In this document: positions 1 through 5,044 of the stretch, piece by piece | Position numbering within the stretch: position 1 is the first letter of the stretch | Layout: the number at the start of each line of letters is the position of its first letter | Source: JAJBWD01 sp041670885 | GTDB lineage: Bacteria > Bacillota > Clostridia > Clostridiales > Clostridiaceae | Length of the DNA: 7,463 bases | Direction: 5' to 3' | Assembly (NCBI GenBank): GCA_041670885.1 | Contig: JBAXYJ010000141.1 | Span: 1 to 7,463, forward strand | Position numbers and translations under genes: made by a program | The notes under the pieces: model-generated | What the model was told of the DNA's origin: nothing | The model's database searches: none | What the model saw: the letters and a program-made list of their open reading frames with translations, nothing else

Positions 1-20
1 AAAAGTTAAACATTGAATCT

Positions 21-51
21 AAAAGGTTATCTCGTAGTGAGACAACCTTTT
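21..51 (-). terminator. Hairpin terminator of the PadR-DUF2812 operon
   Basis: Arms 21-33 and 39-51 pair around a 5-base loop. Read on the minus strand all 13 positions pair, one of them G-U; on the plus strand that same position is an A-C mismatch, so the structure suits minus-strand transcripts better. The outer pairs are A-T, giving a short U run at the 3' side. The DUF2812 stop codon overlaps the first two bases of the stem, as expected for an intrinsic terminator directly after a gene. Confidence 0.75.
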
Positions 52-583
52 ATTCTACTTTGAAACCTTTCTTGTCCTTTATTAAATATGCAATTGTCAC
101 CATAAGTGAAGGCATGGCTATTGCTACAGAAATAATTCCTATACAAAATAAAATCTTGCTTATTATATTATTATCTACAAATATTTCCAATAAACTGGTT
201 AAAATAAGAATAGTTAAACTTATTATTAATGACTTAAGATATACACCTTTAGTACTTTTATATTTTTCCTGGTAATTTTCCTTATCCGTATATATGGCTA
301 CCGTTCCAGGCAGCGCTGAAAAGAAATGGAACGGACCATGAGAGCACATATGCGTCCACCCGCTGTTTTCAAAGATTTGAAAATATTCATCTTCATTTTC
401 TTTTAAATCTTTATAATCCATGGCATATATTAATTCCTTTGATTCACCCTTTATCAGCTTATATCTGAATAAAGTCATCTCACTTAGGAACCAGCCGTCT
501 TTTGATAAATCATTTAACCTTTTGATAACTCTGTCTTCATCAAAGGCCAAACCCATATTAAGCAGATACTTATTATTTTCCAT
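50..583 (-). CDS. DUF2812 domain membrane protein
   Basis: A 177-residue protein. The N-terminal soluble part (about residues 1-110) has the DUF2812 look: an FDED..VI.RLN.L...GW opening, then an LFRYK..KGE strand, a YAMDYKD strand and a GW near residue 75. Two hydrophobic helices follow, at about 115-137 and 140-163, with a lysine-rich tail, so it should sit in the cytoplasmic membrane. The function of DUF2812 is unknown. From general knowledge such proteins are often encoded next to PadR-type repressors, and here the gene overlaps the padR end by 11 bases, suggesting translational coupling. I chose the ATG at 583 rather than the in-frame ATG at 592: AGGAGG (598-593) abuts the 592 ATG but lies 9 bases before the 583 ATG. 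A role in membrane stress or drug response controlled by its PadR partner is inference only. Confidence 0.85.
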   Translation of the reverse strand: MENNKYLLNMGLAFDEDRVIKRLNDLSKDGWFLSEMTLFRYKLIKGESKELIYAMDYKDLKENEDEYFQIFENSGWTHMCSHGPFHFFSALPGTVAIYTDKENYQEKYKSTKGVYLKSLIISLTILILTSLLEIFVDNNIISKILFCIGIISVAIAMPSLMVTIAYLIKDKKGFKVE

Positions 584-920
584 TATTATCATCCTCCTCT
601 AAAAATTTTAATGCTTCTTTTCCGTACTCCACCATAGCCATTCTTCTATTAATATCCTTTTTAAGAAAAGCCTTTCCCTTTTCTGTAAGTGCATAAGTCT
701 TTCTTCTATCTTCATCATCTAGAAGTTTAATAAGGTCTGCTGTCTGCAGTTTTTTAAGTATTGTATAAAGGCTGGCCGGTCCTATTATCATATCTCCATC
801 AGATAACTGCTGAACACTCTGCATTATTCCATAGCCATGGTTTGGTTTTGCTAAGGTTAATAATATGTAATAAGTGGAATCTGTTAATATTTCCTCATCT
901 AACGCTTTTCCTCTTGCCAA
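573..920 (-). CDS. PadR-family transcriptional repressor
   Basis: A 115-residue winged-helix DNA-binding protein, the length of the short PadR class (the PadR-s2/LmrR type with one C-terminal dimerisation helix). Family marks are the HGYGIM turn (about residues 28-33), the recognition-helix stretch GPASLYTILKKLQ (47-59), the wing with RRKTYALTEKGK (72-83) and a final charged helix (about 86-110). It starts with TTG at 920; AAGGAGG lies 7 bases upstream, and no ATG lies upstream before the promoter elements. It is the first gene of a two-gene operon with the DUF2812 protein. Its promoter is covered by an inverted repeat, so autorepression is likely. Members of this family respond to phenolic acids, drugs or membrane-active antibiotics; the ligand here cannot be read from the sequence. 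Confidence 0.92.
   Translation of the reverse strand: MARGKALDEEILTDSTYYILLTLAKPNHGYGIMQSVQQLSDGDMIIGPASLYTILKKLQTADLIKLLDDEDRRKTYALTEKGKAFLKKDINRRMAMVEYGKEALKFLEEDDNNGK
593..598 (-). promoter_or_regulatory. Ribosome binding site deciding the DUF2812 start
   Basis: A perfect AGGAGG lies inside the last codons of padR. It touches the ATG at 592, leaving no spacer, and is 9 bases from the ATG at 583, so the latter is the likely start. Confidence 0.7.
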
Positions 921-934
921 GTTATCTCCTCCTT

Positions 935-981
935 ATATCAGTATATGATATATCATTTAATATTATATTATTAAATGATAT
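935..981. promoter_or_regulatory. Probable PadR operator with four ATATCA half-sites
   Basis: A perfect inverted repeat with 11-base arms, ATATCATTTAA (950-960) and its complement (971-981), surrounds the -10 box with a 10-base centre. A second, shorter dyad has arms ATATCA (935-940) and TGATAT (946-951) 5 bases apart. The half-site ATATCA thus appears four times in alternating orientation (935, 946, 950, 976). Its place over the -10 and start site fits a repressor. That PadR binds it is inferred from position and symmetry. Confidence 0.6.
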
Positions 982-993
982 AGTCTTTGTCAA
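965..993 (-). promoter_or_regulatory. Promoter of the padR operon
   Basis: On the minus strand a consensus -35 TTGACA (993-988) is followed after 17 bases by TAATAT (970-965) as the -10. An overlapping TATAAT (967-962) would need a 20-base spacer. Transcription would start near 958, about 38 bases before the TTG start. Confidence 0.75.
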
Positions 994-1314
994 TAGATTT
1001 AAAAAAAATAAAAAAACCTAAAAATAAAATCAACAGGATTTTAGAGTTACAAATTTAAAATCATATGCAAATTCACATTGATTTTCACCCAAAATATAGC
1101 CTATATAACACAAAAATTTATATAGCAGATATAATAACCAGTCTATTTCAAGATAGGCTCTTTATTATTAAGATAATATTTAAATATTACTTGCATTACC
1201 CGTCATCTAATATTATCCATTATTGGTAGTATATTTAATTTATTTGCTTTATAATTGTATTATAATTAATTCAAAATAGCAAACTATAGTGAATTATTTA
1301 AAGGAGGAATTTGA
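994..1314. other. Intergenic gap with a weak hairpin and no gene
   Basis: No convincing coding frame lies between the padR promoter and the GTG at 1315. It is very AT-rich. The only structure I see is a 7-base-pair hairpin with one G-U pair (arms 1140-1146 and 1153-1159, loop TTCAAG) followed by CTTTATTATTA, a poor terminator with no gene in front of it. TATAAT occurs at 1250 and 1261, of which the latter may be a -10 box for the next gene. Confidence 0.5.
1239..1266 (+). promoter_or_regulatory. Weak candidate promoter of the small membrane protein gene
   Basis: TATAAT at 1261-1266 is a perfect -10 about 48 bases before the GTG start. The best -35 I can place, TTTATT (1239-1244, 16-base spacer), matches poorly. 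An alternative TATAAT at 1250 has no good -35 at usual spacing. Confidence 0.3.
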
Positions 1315-1551
1315 GTGATTAAGTCTAGGTTAAGATTATTATTTGGTACATTTACGCAACTGATTGTGGTGATTATTTCTTATGAATTTATCTTTAGATA
1401 TGCTTTAAGTCATGGGGGGATAGGTGCTGTAAATTCAATAAATGCTATCGACCCTCTTATATGGGTTATTATTGTTTTGGAATTAATTATATCAATTTGC
1501 CTTTTAGCGATTGGCATAAAAGAAAAAATCAACTCATCTAATGAGCATTAA
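1315..1551 (+). CDS. Small two-helix membrane protein, unrecognised
   Basis: A 78-residue protein I do not recognise. A short basic N-terminus (K3, R5, R7) leads into a hydrophobic helix at about residues 9-30; a glycine-rich linker (HGGIGAV) and an INAIDPL turn follow, then a second helix at about 47-68 and a charged tail (KEKINSSNEH). The basic N-terminus suggests both ends are in the cytoplasm with the linker outside, by the positive-inside rule. It starts with GTG at 1315, preceded by a perfect AAGGAGG with a 7-base spacer, which strongly supports real translation. The lipoprotein gene follows on the same strand after 84 bases with no terminator visible between, so cotranscription is possible. 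No cysteine motif or leader-peptide signature points to a bacteriocin or toxin. Confidence 0.75.
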   Translation: MIKSRLRLLFGTFTQLIVVIISYEFIFRYALSHGGIGAVNSINAIDPLIWVIIVLELIISICLLAIGIKEKINSSNEH

Positions 1552-1635
1552 TTAGCAATTTTCTTTAAATTATTATTATACACAATATTCTTTTTATTTA
1601 TATTATTTTTTTAAATTGTAGGGAGGGCTAAGATT

Positions 1636-2115
1636 TTGAGTAATAAAAAGATTGGAATATTTATTTTCACTATAATTTTGCCTTTCATTTTTGTTTCTTG
1701 TATGAACATCCCAGCAGGAAACTATACAAATGGAGGGTCATTATCAAAATCAAATTCACAGACTATTACTATTAATTATACTTATACATCAAATAATAAT
1801 TTATCTGCTTCTCTTGATTTTGAATTAACTGATGGGAAAGTTGACTGGGAAATTATGAATCCTAAGAAAGAAACAGTTTTTAAAGGTTATGTAATATATG
1901 AAAATGGAAAGGTATATAGAGAATTAACATATCCATCAAACTATTCAAGTGGCTATTTAAATAAAAGAGGAGAAGAGACAATAAATATTCCAGACTTTAA
2001 CTGCCTTCAATCTGGAAAGGTGAGCATGTCTGGTGAGTATACAGTTTATTTAAAGCCCCAAAATGCAGAAGGAAGTTATAAAGTACTTTGGAGTGATATG
2101 CTTCCAGAAAAATAA
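1636..2115 (+). CDS. Predicted lipoprotein, unrecognised
   Basis: A 159-residue protein with a lipoprotein signal: lysines at 4-5, a hydrophobic stretch (6-20) and a lipobox F-V-S-C with cysteine at residue 22. Phenylalanine at -3 is less usual than leucine but tolerated. After cleavage the mature chain would be anchored to the outer face of the membrane. A Gly/Ser/Asn-rich linker (28-42) leads into alternating polar and hydrophobic strands (TITINYTYT, SASLDFELT, VDWEIMN, VFKGYVIYENGKVYREL, SGEYTVYLK), which look like one small beta-sandwich domain. A single cysteine (C123) remains in the mature part. I cannot name the family. The start is TTG at 1636, with GGGAGG 9 bases upstream; it is needed because the next Met follows the lipobox cysteine. 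It may be cotranscribed with the small membrane protein before it. Confidence 0.8.
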   Translation: MSNKKIGIFIFTIILPFIFVSCMNIPAGNYTNGGSLSKSNSQTITINYTYTSNNNLSASLDFELTDGKVDWEIMNPKKETVFKGYVIYENGKVYRELTYPSNYSSGYLNKRGEETINIPDFNCLQSGKVSMSGEYTVYLKPQNAEGSYKVLWSDMLPEK

Positions 2116-2392
2116 CACATGATATAAGTGGTCTTTCAAAGATGGGTACTCTTCATCTCTTATTTGATTAAAAAATGTATTAATTGCTTTCAAATCAACT
2201 TTATATAACAGTTCCGCCAGTTTTATGCAAGGCATTTTTCTGTGCAAAATTGTTCAAATGGTCCTCTTTTAGCAACTCAATACCTGATTCAACGTCATAA
2301 CTATATTGAGAACGCTCTATAACTTTTCTTTAGTATTGTAACAAAAGTTATATGTGGTATGACCCTTGATTTTGTAAATATCTTTCTAGGAA
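2116..2392. other. Intergenic gap holding a coding remnant
   Basis: No intact gene is seen. Most of the stretch has protein-like reading on the minus strand in two different frames (see the pseudogene entry). The last 60 bases carry TTGTAA (2336) and TATGAC (2358), a poor promoter match for the CPBP gene. No hairpin terminator follows the lipoprotein gene. Confidence 0.5.
2125..2329 (-). pseudogene. Possible frameshifted gene remnant, unidentified
   Basis: On the minus strand one frame is open from 2329 to a TAA at 2201 and reads like protein: IERSQYSYDVESGIELLKED then HLNNFAQKNALHK. A second frame, open from 2247, takes over with KLAELLYKVDLKAINTFFN and then QIRDEEYPSLKDHLYHV before running into the lipoprotein gene. 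Each part looks like soluble helical protein, unlike random AT-rich translation, and joining them near 2225 would give about 70 residues. No start codon with a ribosome binding site is present and a TAA closes the first frame at 2330-2332. I read this as a truncated, frameshifted gene scrap whose family I cannot name. Chance remains possible. Confidence 0.35.
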
Positions 2393-2397
2393 GTGAT
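2388..2397 (+). promoter_or_regulatory. Ribosome binding site-like sequence overlapping the CPBP start
   Basis: AGGAAGTGAT differs at one base from the anti-16S complement AGGAGGTGAT. It contains the GTG used as the nominal start. Normal spacing would place initiation at the in-frame ATA codons at 2399 or 2402, which are very rare start codons; a TAG at 2387-2389 rules out any start further upstream. Confidence 0.45.
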
Positions 2398-3229
2398 TAT
2401 AATAAAAAATTTAAAAGAGCATGAAATAATAGTTTACTTAATTATGACTTTTCTGTTTACCTGGATATTTTGGAGTATTGCATTTACTTCAACCAATTTA
2501 AATGGACCTTTTCGTATAGCAGGCTCATTTATGCCAAGTATTATGTCTATGATTTTTACTGGTTATTATGATGGATTTAATGGCATAAAAAAACTGTTAA
2601 AGAAACTAGTCATATGGAAAGTTAATCCACTTTTTTATGCTTTTATATTTGTATATACAGCAATGTCAATATATATACCATCATTTATTTGTAGTATCAT
2701 TGGAGTAAACTATAAAATCATCATTAATAACCATATTTCAAGTTTTCAGCTTAATTCACCTCTTACCATATTAAATTGTTTTTTTGCTGTTATGATTTTT
2801 GGTGGTCCAGTTGGAGAAGAACTTGGTTGGAGAGGGTTTGTATTGCCTAAACTTCTAAAGAGGATTAACCCTCTTATATCAAGCATAATACTAGGAATTA
2901 TTTGGACAAGCTGGCATATACCTATGTTTTATTTTCATGTTCCGGGGTATGATATAAGTTTTATTAGTTATCTTTTGGAAACTATTTACTTAACAATTCT
3001 GTTTACCTGGTTGTACAATAATACGAAAGGCAGTTTATTAATCATAATCTTGTTTCATAGTATTGATAACTTTGTTATGTCAATTTGCTTTAATGATTTT
3101 ATGACGAATTTCAACATCTACACAGTTATTTTGTGGATTATAAGAATACTTATTTTAATATGTATTACTTTTAACATGATTAGAAAGCCATTGAAACGAT
3201 TAGAATATGAAAATCATATTAATACTTAA
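2393..3229 (+). CDS. CPBP-family (CAAX protease/Abi) intramembrane metalloprotease
   Basis: A membrane protein of 278 residues with the family's conserved motifs in order: the glutamate pair and arginine in GEELGWRGF (E142, E143, R147), the histidine in SWHIPMF (H175) and the third motif HSIDN (H222, N226). These form the metal-dependent active site buried in the membrane in the Rce1/CPBP family. Hydrophobic helices lie at about 14-32, 42-57, 80-103, 123-140, 160-178, 190-207, 213-232 and 241-261, with a basic tail. Bacterial members have been linked to bacteriocin self-immunity and to processing of membrane proteins; the substrate here is unknown and no bacteriocin gene is next to it. The start is odd: GTG at 2393 overlaps the only Shine-Dalgarno-like sequence, and the next in-frame ATG is codon 18, at the edge of the first helix. 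A terminator follows the gene. Confidence 0.88.
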   Translation: MIIIKNLKEHEIIVYLIMTFLFTWIFWSIAFTSTNLNGPFRIAGSFMPSIMSMIFTGYYDGFNGIKKLLKKLVIWKVNPLFYAFIFVYTAMSIYIPSFICSIIGVNYKIIINNHISSFQLNSPLTILNCFFAVMIFGGPVGEELGWRGFVLPKLLKRINPLISSIILGIIWTSWHIPMFYFHVPGYDISFISYLLETIYLTILFTWLYNNTKGSLLIIILFHSIDNFVMSICFNDFMTNFNIYTVILWIIRILILICITFNMIRKPLKRLEYENHINT

Positions 3230-3268
3230 TATCCATATATTGTTTAGTAACAACTAAATAATTAATAT

Positions 3269-3304
3269 AAAAACCTATGCTAAAATATTAAAGCATAGGT
3301 TTTT
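3269..3304. terminator. Bidirectional terminator between convergent genes
   Basis: A perfect 13-base-pair stem (arms 3269-3281 and 3292-3304, core ACCTATGCT) encloses a 10-base AT loop and ends in a T run on the plus strand and a TTTTTATATT tract on the minus strand. It lies 40 bases after the CPBP stop and about 90 bases after the flavoprotein stop, and can serve both. No other hairpin is seen in the 162-base gap. Confidence 0.85.
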
Positions 3305-3391
3305 TGATCTATAAACTATTGTAAAAATTGATGTGATTTTTGAGTTTGCATATCTTAAGTAAACCCGTTATGAAAATCAAGGTCCTTTTTT

Positions 3392-4465
3392 TTATAAAGC
3401 AGCTTCTGCTTCAGTTATAAGCTCTTTCATAAGCTCTTTCACAGATACTATTTTGTCAACTTTAAAGCCATTTGAGCCTGTGAAAATAAGCCCCTCATCC
3501 ACATTTCCCTTTACTGCTTCTACTAATGCTTTCGTAATGCAATAAGGTGTTTCCTTAGGGTTACAGGTTTTTATACAGCTGAAACATCTCTTAATCTCAA
3601 CGCTTCCCTGATCAACTCTATCTAAAAACTTATTTCTTACTGCTCTTCCCGGCATTCCAACAGGGCTTTTTACTATTTCAATATCTTCTTCTTTAGCATT
3701 TATATAAGCATTTTTAAATTCAATATCAGCATCACACTCGTCAGTTGCCACAAATCTGGTTGCCATTTGTACGCCGGCTGCACCTGCTTTTAAGCATTTT
3801 GCAATATCTTCTCCGGTATATACTCCGCCGGCTGCGATTACCGGTATCTTCTTGTTATACTTTTCTTCATAAGGCTTTAAAGCATCAATAACTTCTTTAA
3901 CGATATCAGTTACTTCATGGTTTTCTATATCACTAAGCTGCTCTAATTTAAATCCTAAATGTCCTCCGGCTTTTGGGCCTTCAACAACTACTGCATCCGG
4001 TACATAGGAATATCTCTTATCCCATACCTTTGAAATAAGTGCAGCTGCCCTTCCTGAGGAAACAATTGGAACTGCTTTTGTAGTTGACCCTTTAACCATT
4101 TCCGGCAAATCCATAGGAAGCCCTGCTCCAGAAATTATAAGGTCAATTTTCTCCTTAACAGATGTTAAAACCATTTCCTTATAATTATTCATGGCAACCA
4201 TTATGTTAACACCTATTATTCCGTTGGGGCTTAGGGACCTGGCTTTTCTTATCTGGTTAATCAGTCCTCTTATATTTGCTTCTTTATTATTAGTTTCAAA
4301 ATCTTCTTCCATATACCCTACCTGAGCTGCAGATATTACTCCAATTCCGCCTTGATTTGCTACTGCTGAGGCAAGAGATGACATGGAAACTCCAATACCC
4401 ATTCCTCCCTGAATTATAGGAACTGCGGCGACTAAATCGCCAATTTTAAGTGAAGGTAATTTCAT
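3392..4465 (-). CDS. FabK/nitronate monooxygenase-type flavoprotein
   Basis: A 357-residue FMN-dependent TIM-barrel enzyme of the nitronate monooxygenase / enoyl-ACP reductase II (FabK) superfamily. Marks are QGGMGIGVS (19-27), the phosphate-loop strand VEGPKAGGHLG (161-171) with H169 at the family's catalytic histidine position, IAAGGVYTG (210-218) and GAAGVQMATRF (228-238). At 357 residues it is longer than typical FabK (about 310-325); the extra part includes four cysteines, C294, C297, C301 and C309 (CFSCIKTC then YC). Two roles are possible: reduction of the enoyl-ACP double bond in fatty acid synthesis, or oxidation of nitronates. A FabT-like palindrome at its promoter favours a lipid link, but it stands alone rather than in a fab cluster, so I leave the symbol empty. 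The ATG at 4465 has AGGAG 8 bases upstream. The gene ends convergently with CPBP. Confidence 0.88.
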   Translation of the reverse strand: MKLPSLKIGDLVAAVPIIQGGMGIGVSMSSLASAVANQGGIGVISAAQVGYMEEDFETNNKEANIRGLINQIRKARSLSPNGIIGVNIMVAMNNYKEMVLTSVKEKIDLIISGAGLPMDLPEMVKGSTTKAVPIVSSGRAAALISKVWDKRYSYVPDAVVVEGPKAGGHLGFKLEQLSDIENHEVTDIVKEVIDALKPYEEKYNKKIPVIAAGGVYTGEDIAKCLKAGAAGVQMATRFVATDECDADIEFKNAYINAKEEDIEIVKSPVGMPGRAVRNKFLDRVDQGSVEIKRCFSCIKTCNPKETPYCITKALVEAVKGNVDEGLIFTGSNGFKVDKIVSVKELMKELITEAEAAL

Positions 4466-4506
4466 TTCATCAACTCCTAGTTTATTGTATTTTTTAAGAC
4501 AAAATT

Positions 4507-4523
4507 ACTTTGATAATCAAAGT
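4507..4523. promoter_or_regulatory. FabT-like operator palindrome
   Basis: ACTTTGATAATCAAAGT is a perfect palindrome with 8-base arms around one central base. It overlaps the last three bases of the -10 box and the expected start site of the flavoprotein gene. From memory, the MarR-family lipid regulator FabT of streptococci, lactococci and enterococci binds sites built on TTTGA-n-TATCAAA or close variants; this one carries TTTGATAATCAAA. Binding by such a regulator in this organism is inferred. Confidence 0.55.
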
Positions 4524-4549
4524 ATATACGAGAAATCAAATCATGTCTA
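4521..4549 (-). promoter_or_regulatory. Promoter of the flavoprotein gene
   Basis: On the minus strand TAGACA (4549-4544) and TATACT (4526-4521), each one base from consensus, are separated by 17 bases. Transcription would start near 4514, inside the palindrome at 4507-4523. Confidence 0.65.
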
Positions 4550-4570
4550 CAAAATTTTTTTTATATTATA

Positions 4571-4599
4571 TTGACATATATTCCCCCATTGAATATAAT
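4571..4599 (+). promoter_or_regulatory. Consensus promoter of the metal-resistance operon
   Basis: TTGACA (4571-4576) and TATAAT (4594-4599), both exact, stand 17 bases apart, with an AT-rich stretch just upstream. So strong a promoter fits an operon held off by a repressor. It runs back to back with the flavoprotein promoter. Confidence 0.88.
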
Positions 4600-4607
4600 A
4601 TTATTAA

Positions 4608-4637
4608 CATATGAGCTATTATTCAAGTGTTCATATG
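4608..4637. promoter_or_regulatory. Probable ArsR/SmtB-type operator
   Basis: An imperfect dyad has arms CATATGAGC (4608-4616) and GTTCATATG (4629-4637), 8 of 9 bases paired with a 12-base centre. It lies just after the -10 box, between the start site and the ribosome binding site. The inner part TGAGCTATTATTCA (4612-4625) resembles, as I recall it, the TGAACA...TATTCA core of SmtB/ZiaR operators. The repressor encoded next is the expected ligand. Confidence 0.6.
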
Positions 4638-4655
4638 ATAAAATGAGGTGATTAA

Positions 4656-5024
4656 ATGATTGAAAATAGTTCTGACTTTGACAGGTGTGACTGCACAGTG
4701 ATTCATCAGGATATAGTAAATAAAGTTAAAGAAAAAATGATACCGGATGAAAACTTATATGACTTAGCTGACCTGTTTAAAGTCTTTGGAGATTCTACCA
4801 GGATAAAAATTTTATGGGCTTTATCTGAGTCAGATATGTGCGTCTGCGATATAGCCGTTTTGCTTAATATGACTCAGTCCGCTATATCCCACCAGCTAAG
4901 AGTATTAAAGCAGGCAAGATTAATTAAGTATCGAAGAGATGGGAAAATAGTATTTTACTCCTTAGACGATGAACATGTAAGACAGATATTTAATCAGGGG
5001 TTAGTTCATATAGAAGAGAAATAA
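4656..5024 (+). CDS. ArsR/SmtB-family metal sensor repressor (CadC/ZiaR-like)
   Basis: A 122-residue winged-helix repressor. After an N-terminal arm it has LADLFKVFGDSTRIKIL (37-53), the metal-box helix DMCVCDIA (60-67), the recognition helix MTQSAISHQLRVLKQA (72-87) and a beta wing GKIVFYSLDD (96-105). Two metal sites can be read. The first has C62 and C64 with N-terminal C11, C13 and perhaps H17, as in the alpha3N site of CadC. The second has D105, H107, H118 and E121, with exactly the spacing of the SmtB/ZiaR alpha5 zinc site. Such proteins leave DNA when Zn, Cd or Pb binds. It lies directly before the efflux ATPase gene in one operon. ATG 4656 follows GAGGTGA with a short spacer. Which metals trigger it cannot be fixed from sequence. 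Confidence 0.93.
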   Translation: MIENSSDFDRCDCTVIHQDIVNKVKEKMIPDENLYDLADLFKVFGDSTRIKILWALSESDMCVCDIAVLLNMTQSAISHQLRVLKQARLIKYRRDGKIVFYSLDDEHVRQIFNQGLVHIEEK

Positions 5025-5027
5025 ATT

Positions 5028-5036
5028 AAAGGATGG
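5028..5036 (+). promoter_or_regulatory. Ribosome binding site deciding the ATPase start
   Basis: AAAGGATGG is the only Shine-Dalgarno-like sequence in the gap. It contains the upstream in-frame ATG at 5033 and lies 8 bases before the ATG at 5045, so the latter is preferred. Confidence 0.65.
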
Positions 5037-5044
5037 AATTAATT

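Noticed and set aside
584..592. Upstream ATG for the DUF2812 protein
   Set aside because: It directly abuts AGGAGG with no spacer, while the ATG at 583 is spaced normally.
1140..1170. Hairpin AGTCTAT/ATAGGCT followed by CTTTATTATTA
   Set aside because: The stem is only 7 pairs with one G-U, the T tract is broken, and no plus-strand gene ends in front of it. A nearby AGCCTAT (1098-1104) could also pair with it, but the evidence is too thin to call a riboswitch or attenuator.
2225..2272. Plus-strand 15-codon ATG frame (MQGIFLCKIVQMVLF), a possible leader peptide for the CPBP gene
   Set aside because: No ribosome binding site precedes it, and it overlaps the more protein-like minus-strand remnant.
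5033..5044. Upstream ATG for the ATPase
   Set aside because: It sits inside the only ribosome binding site; the ATG at 5045 has proper 8-base spacing.
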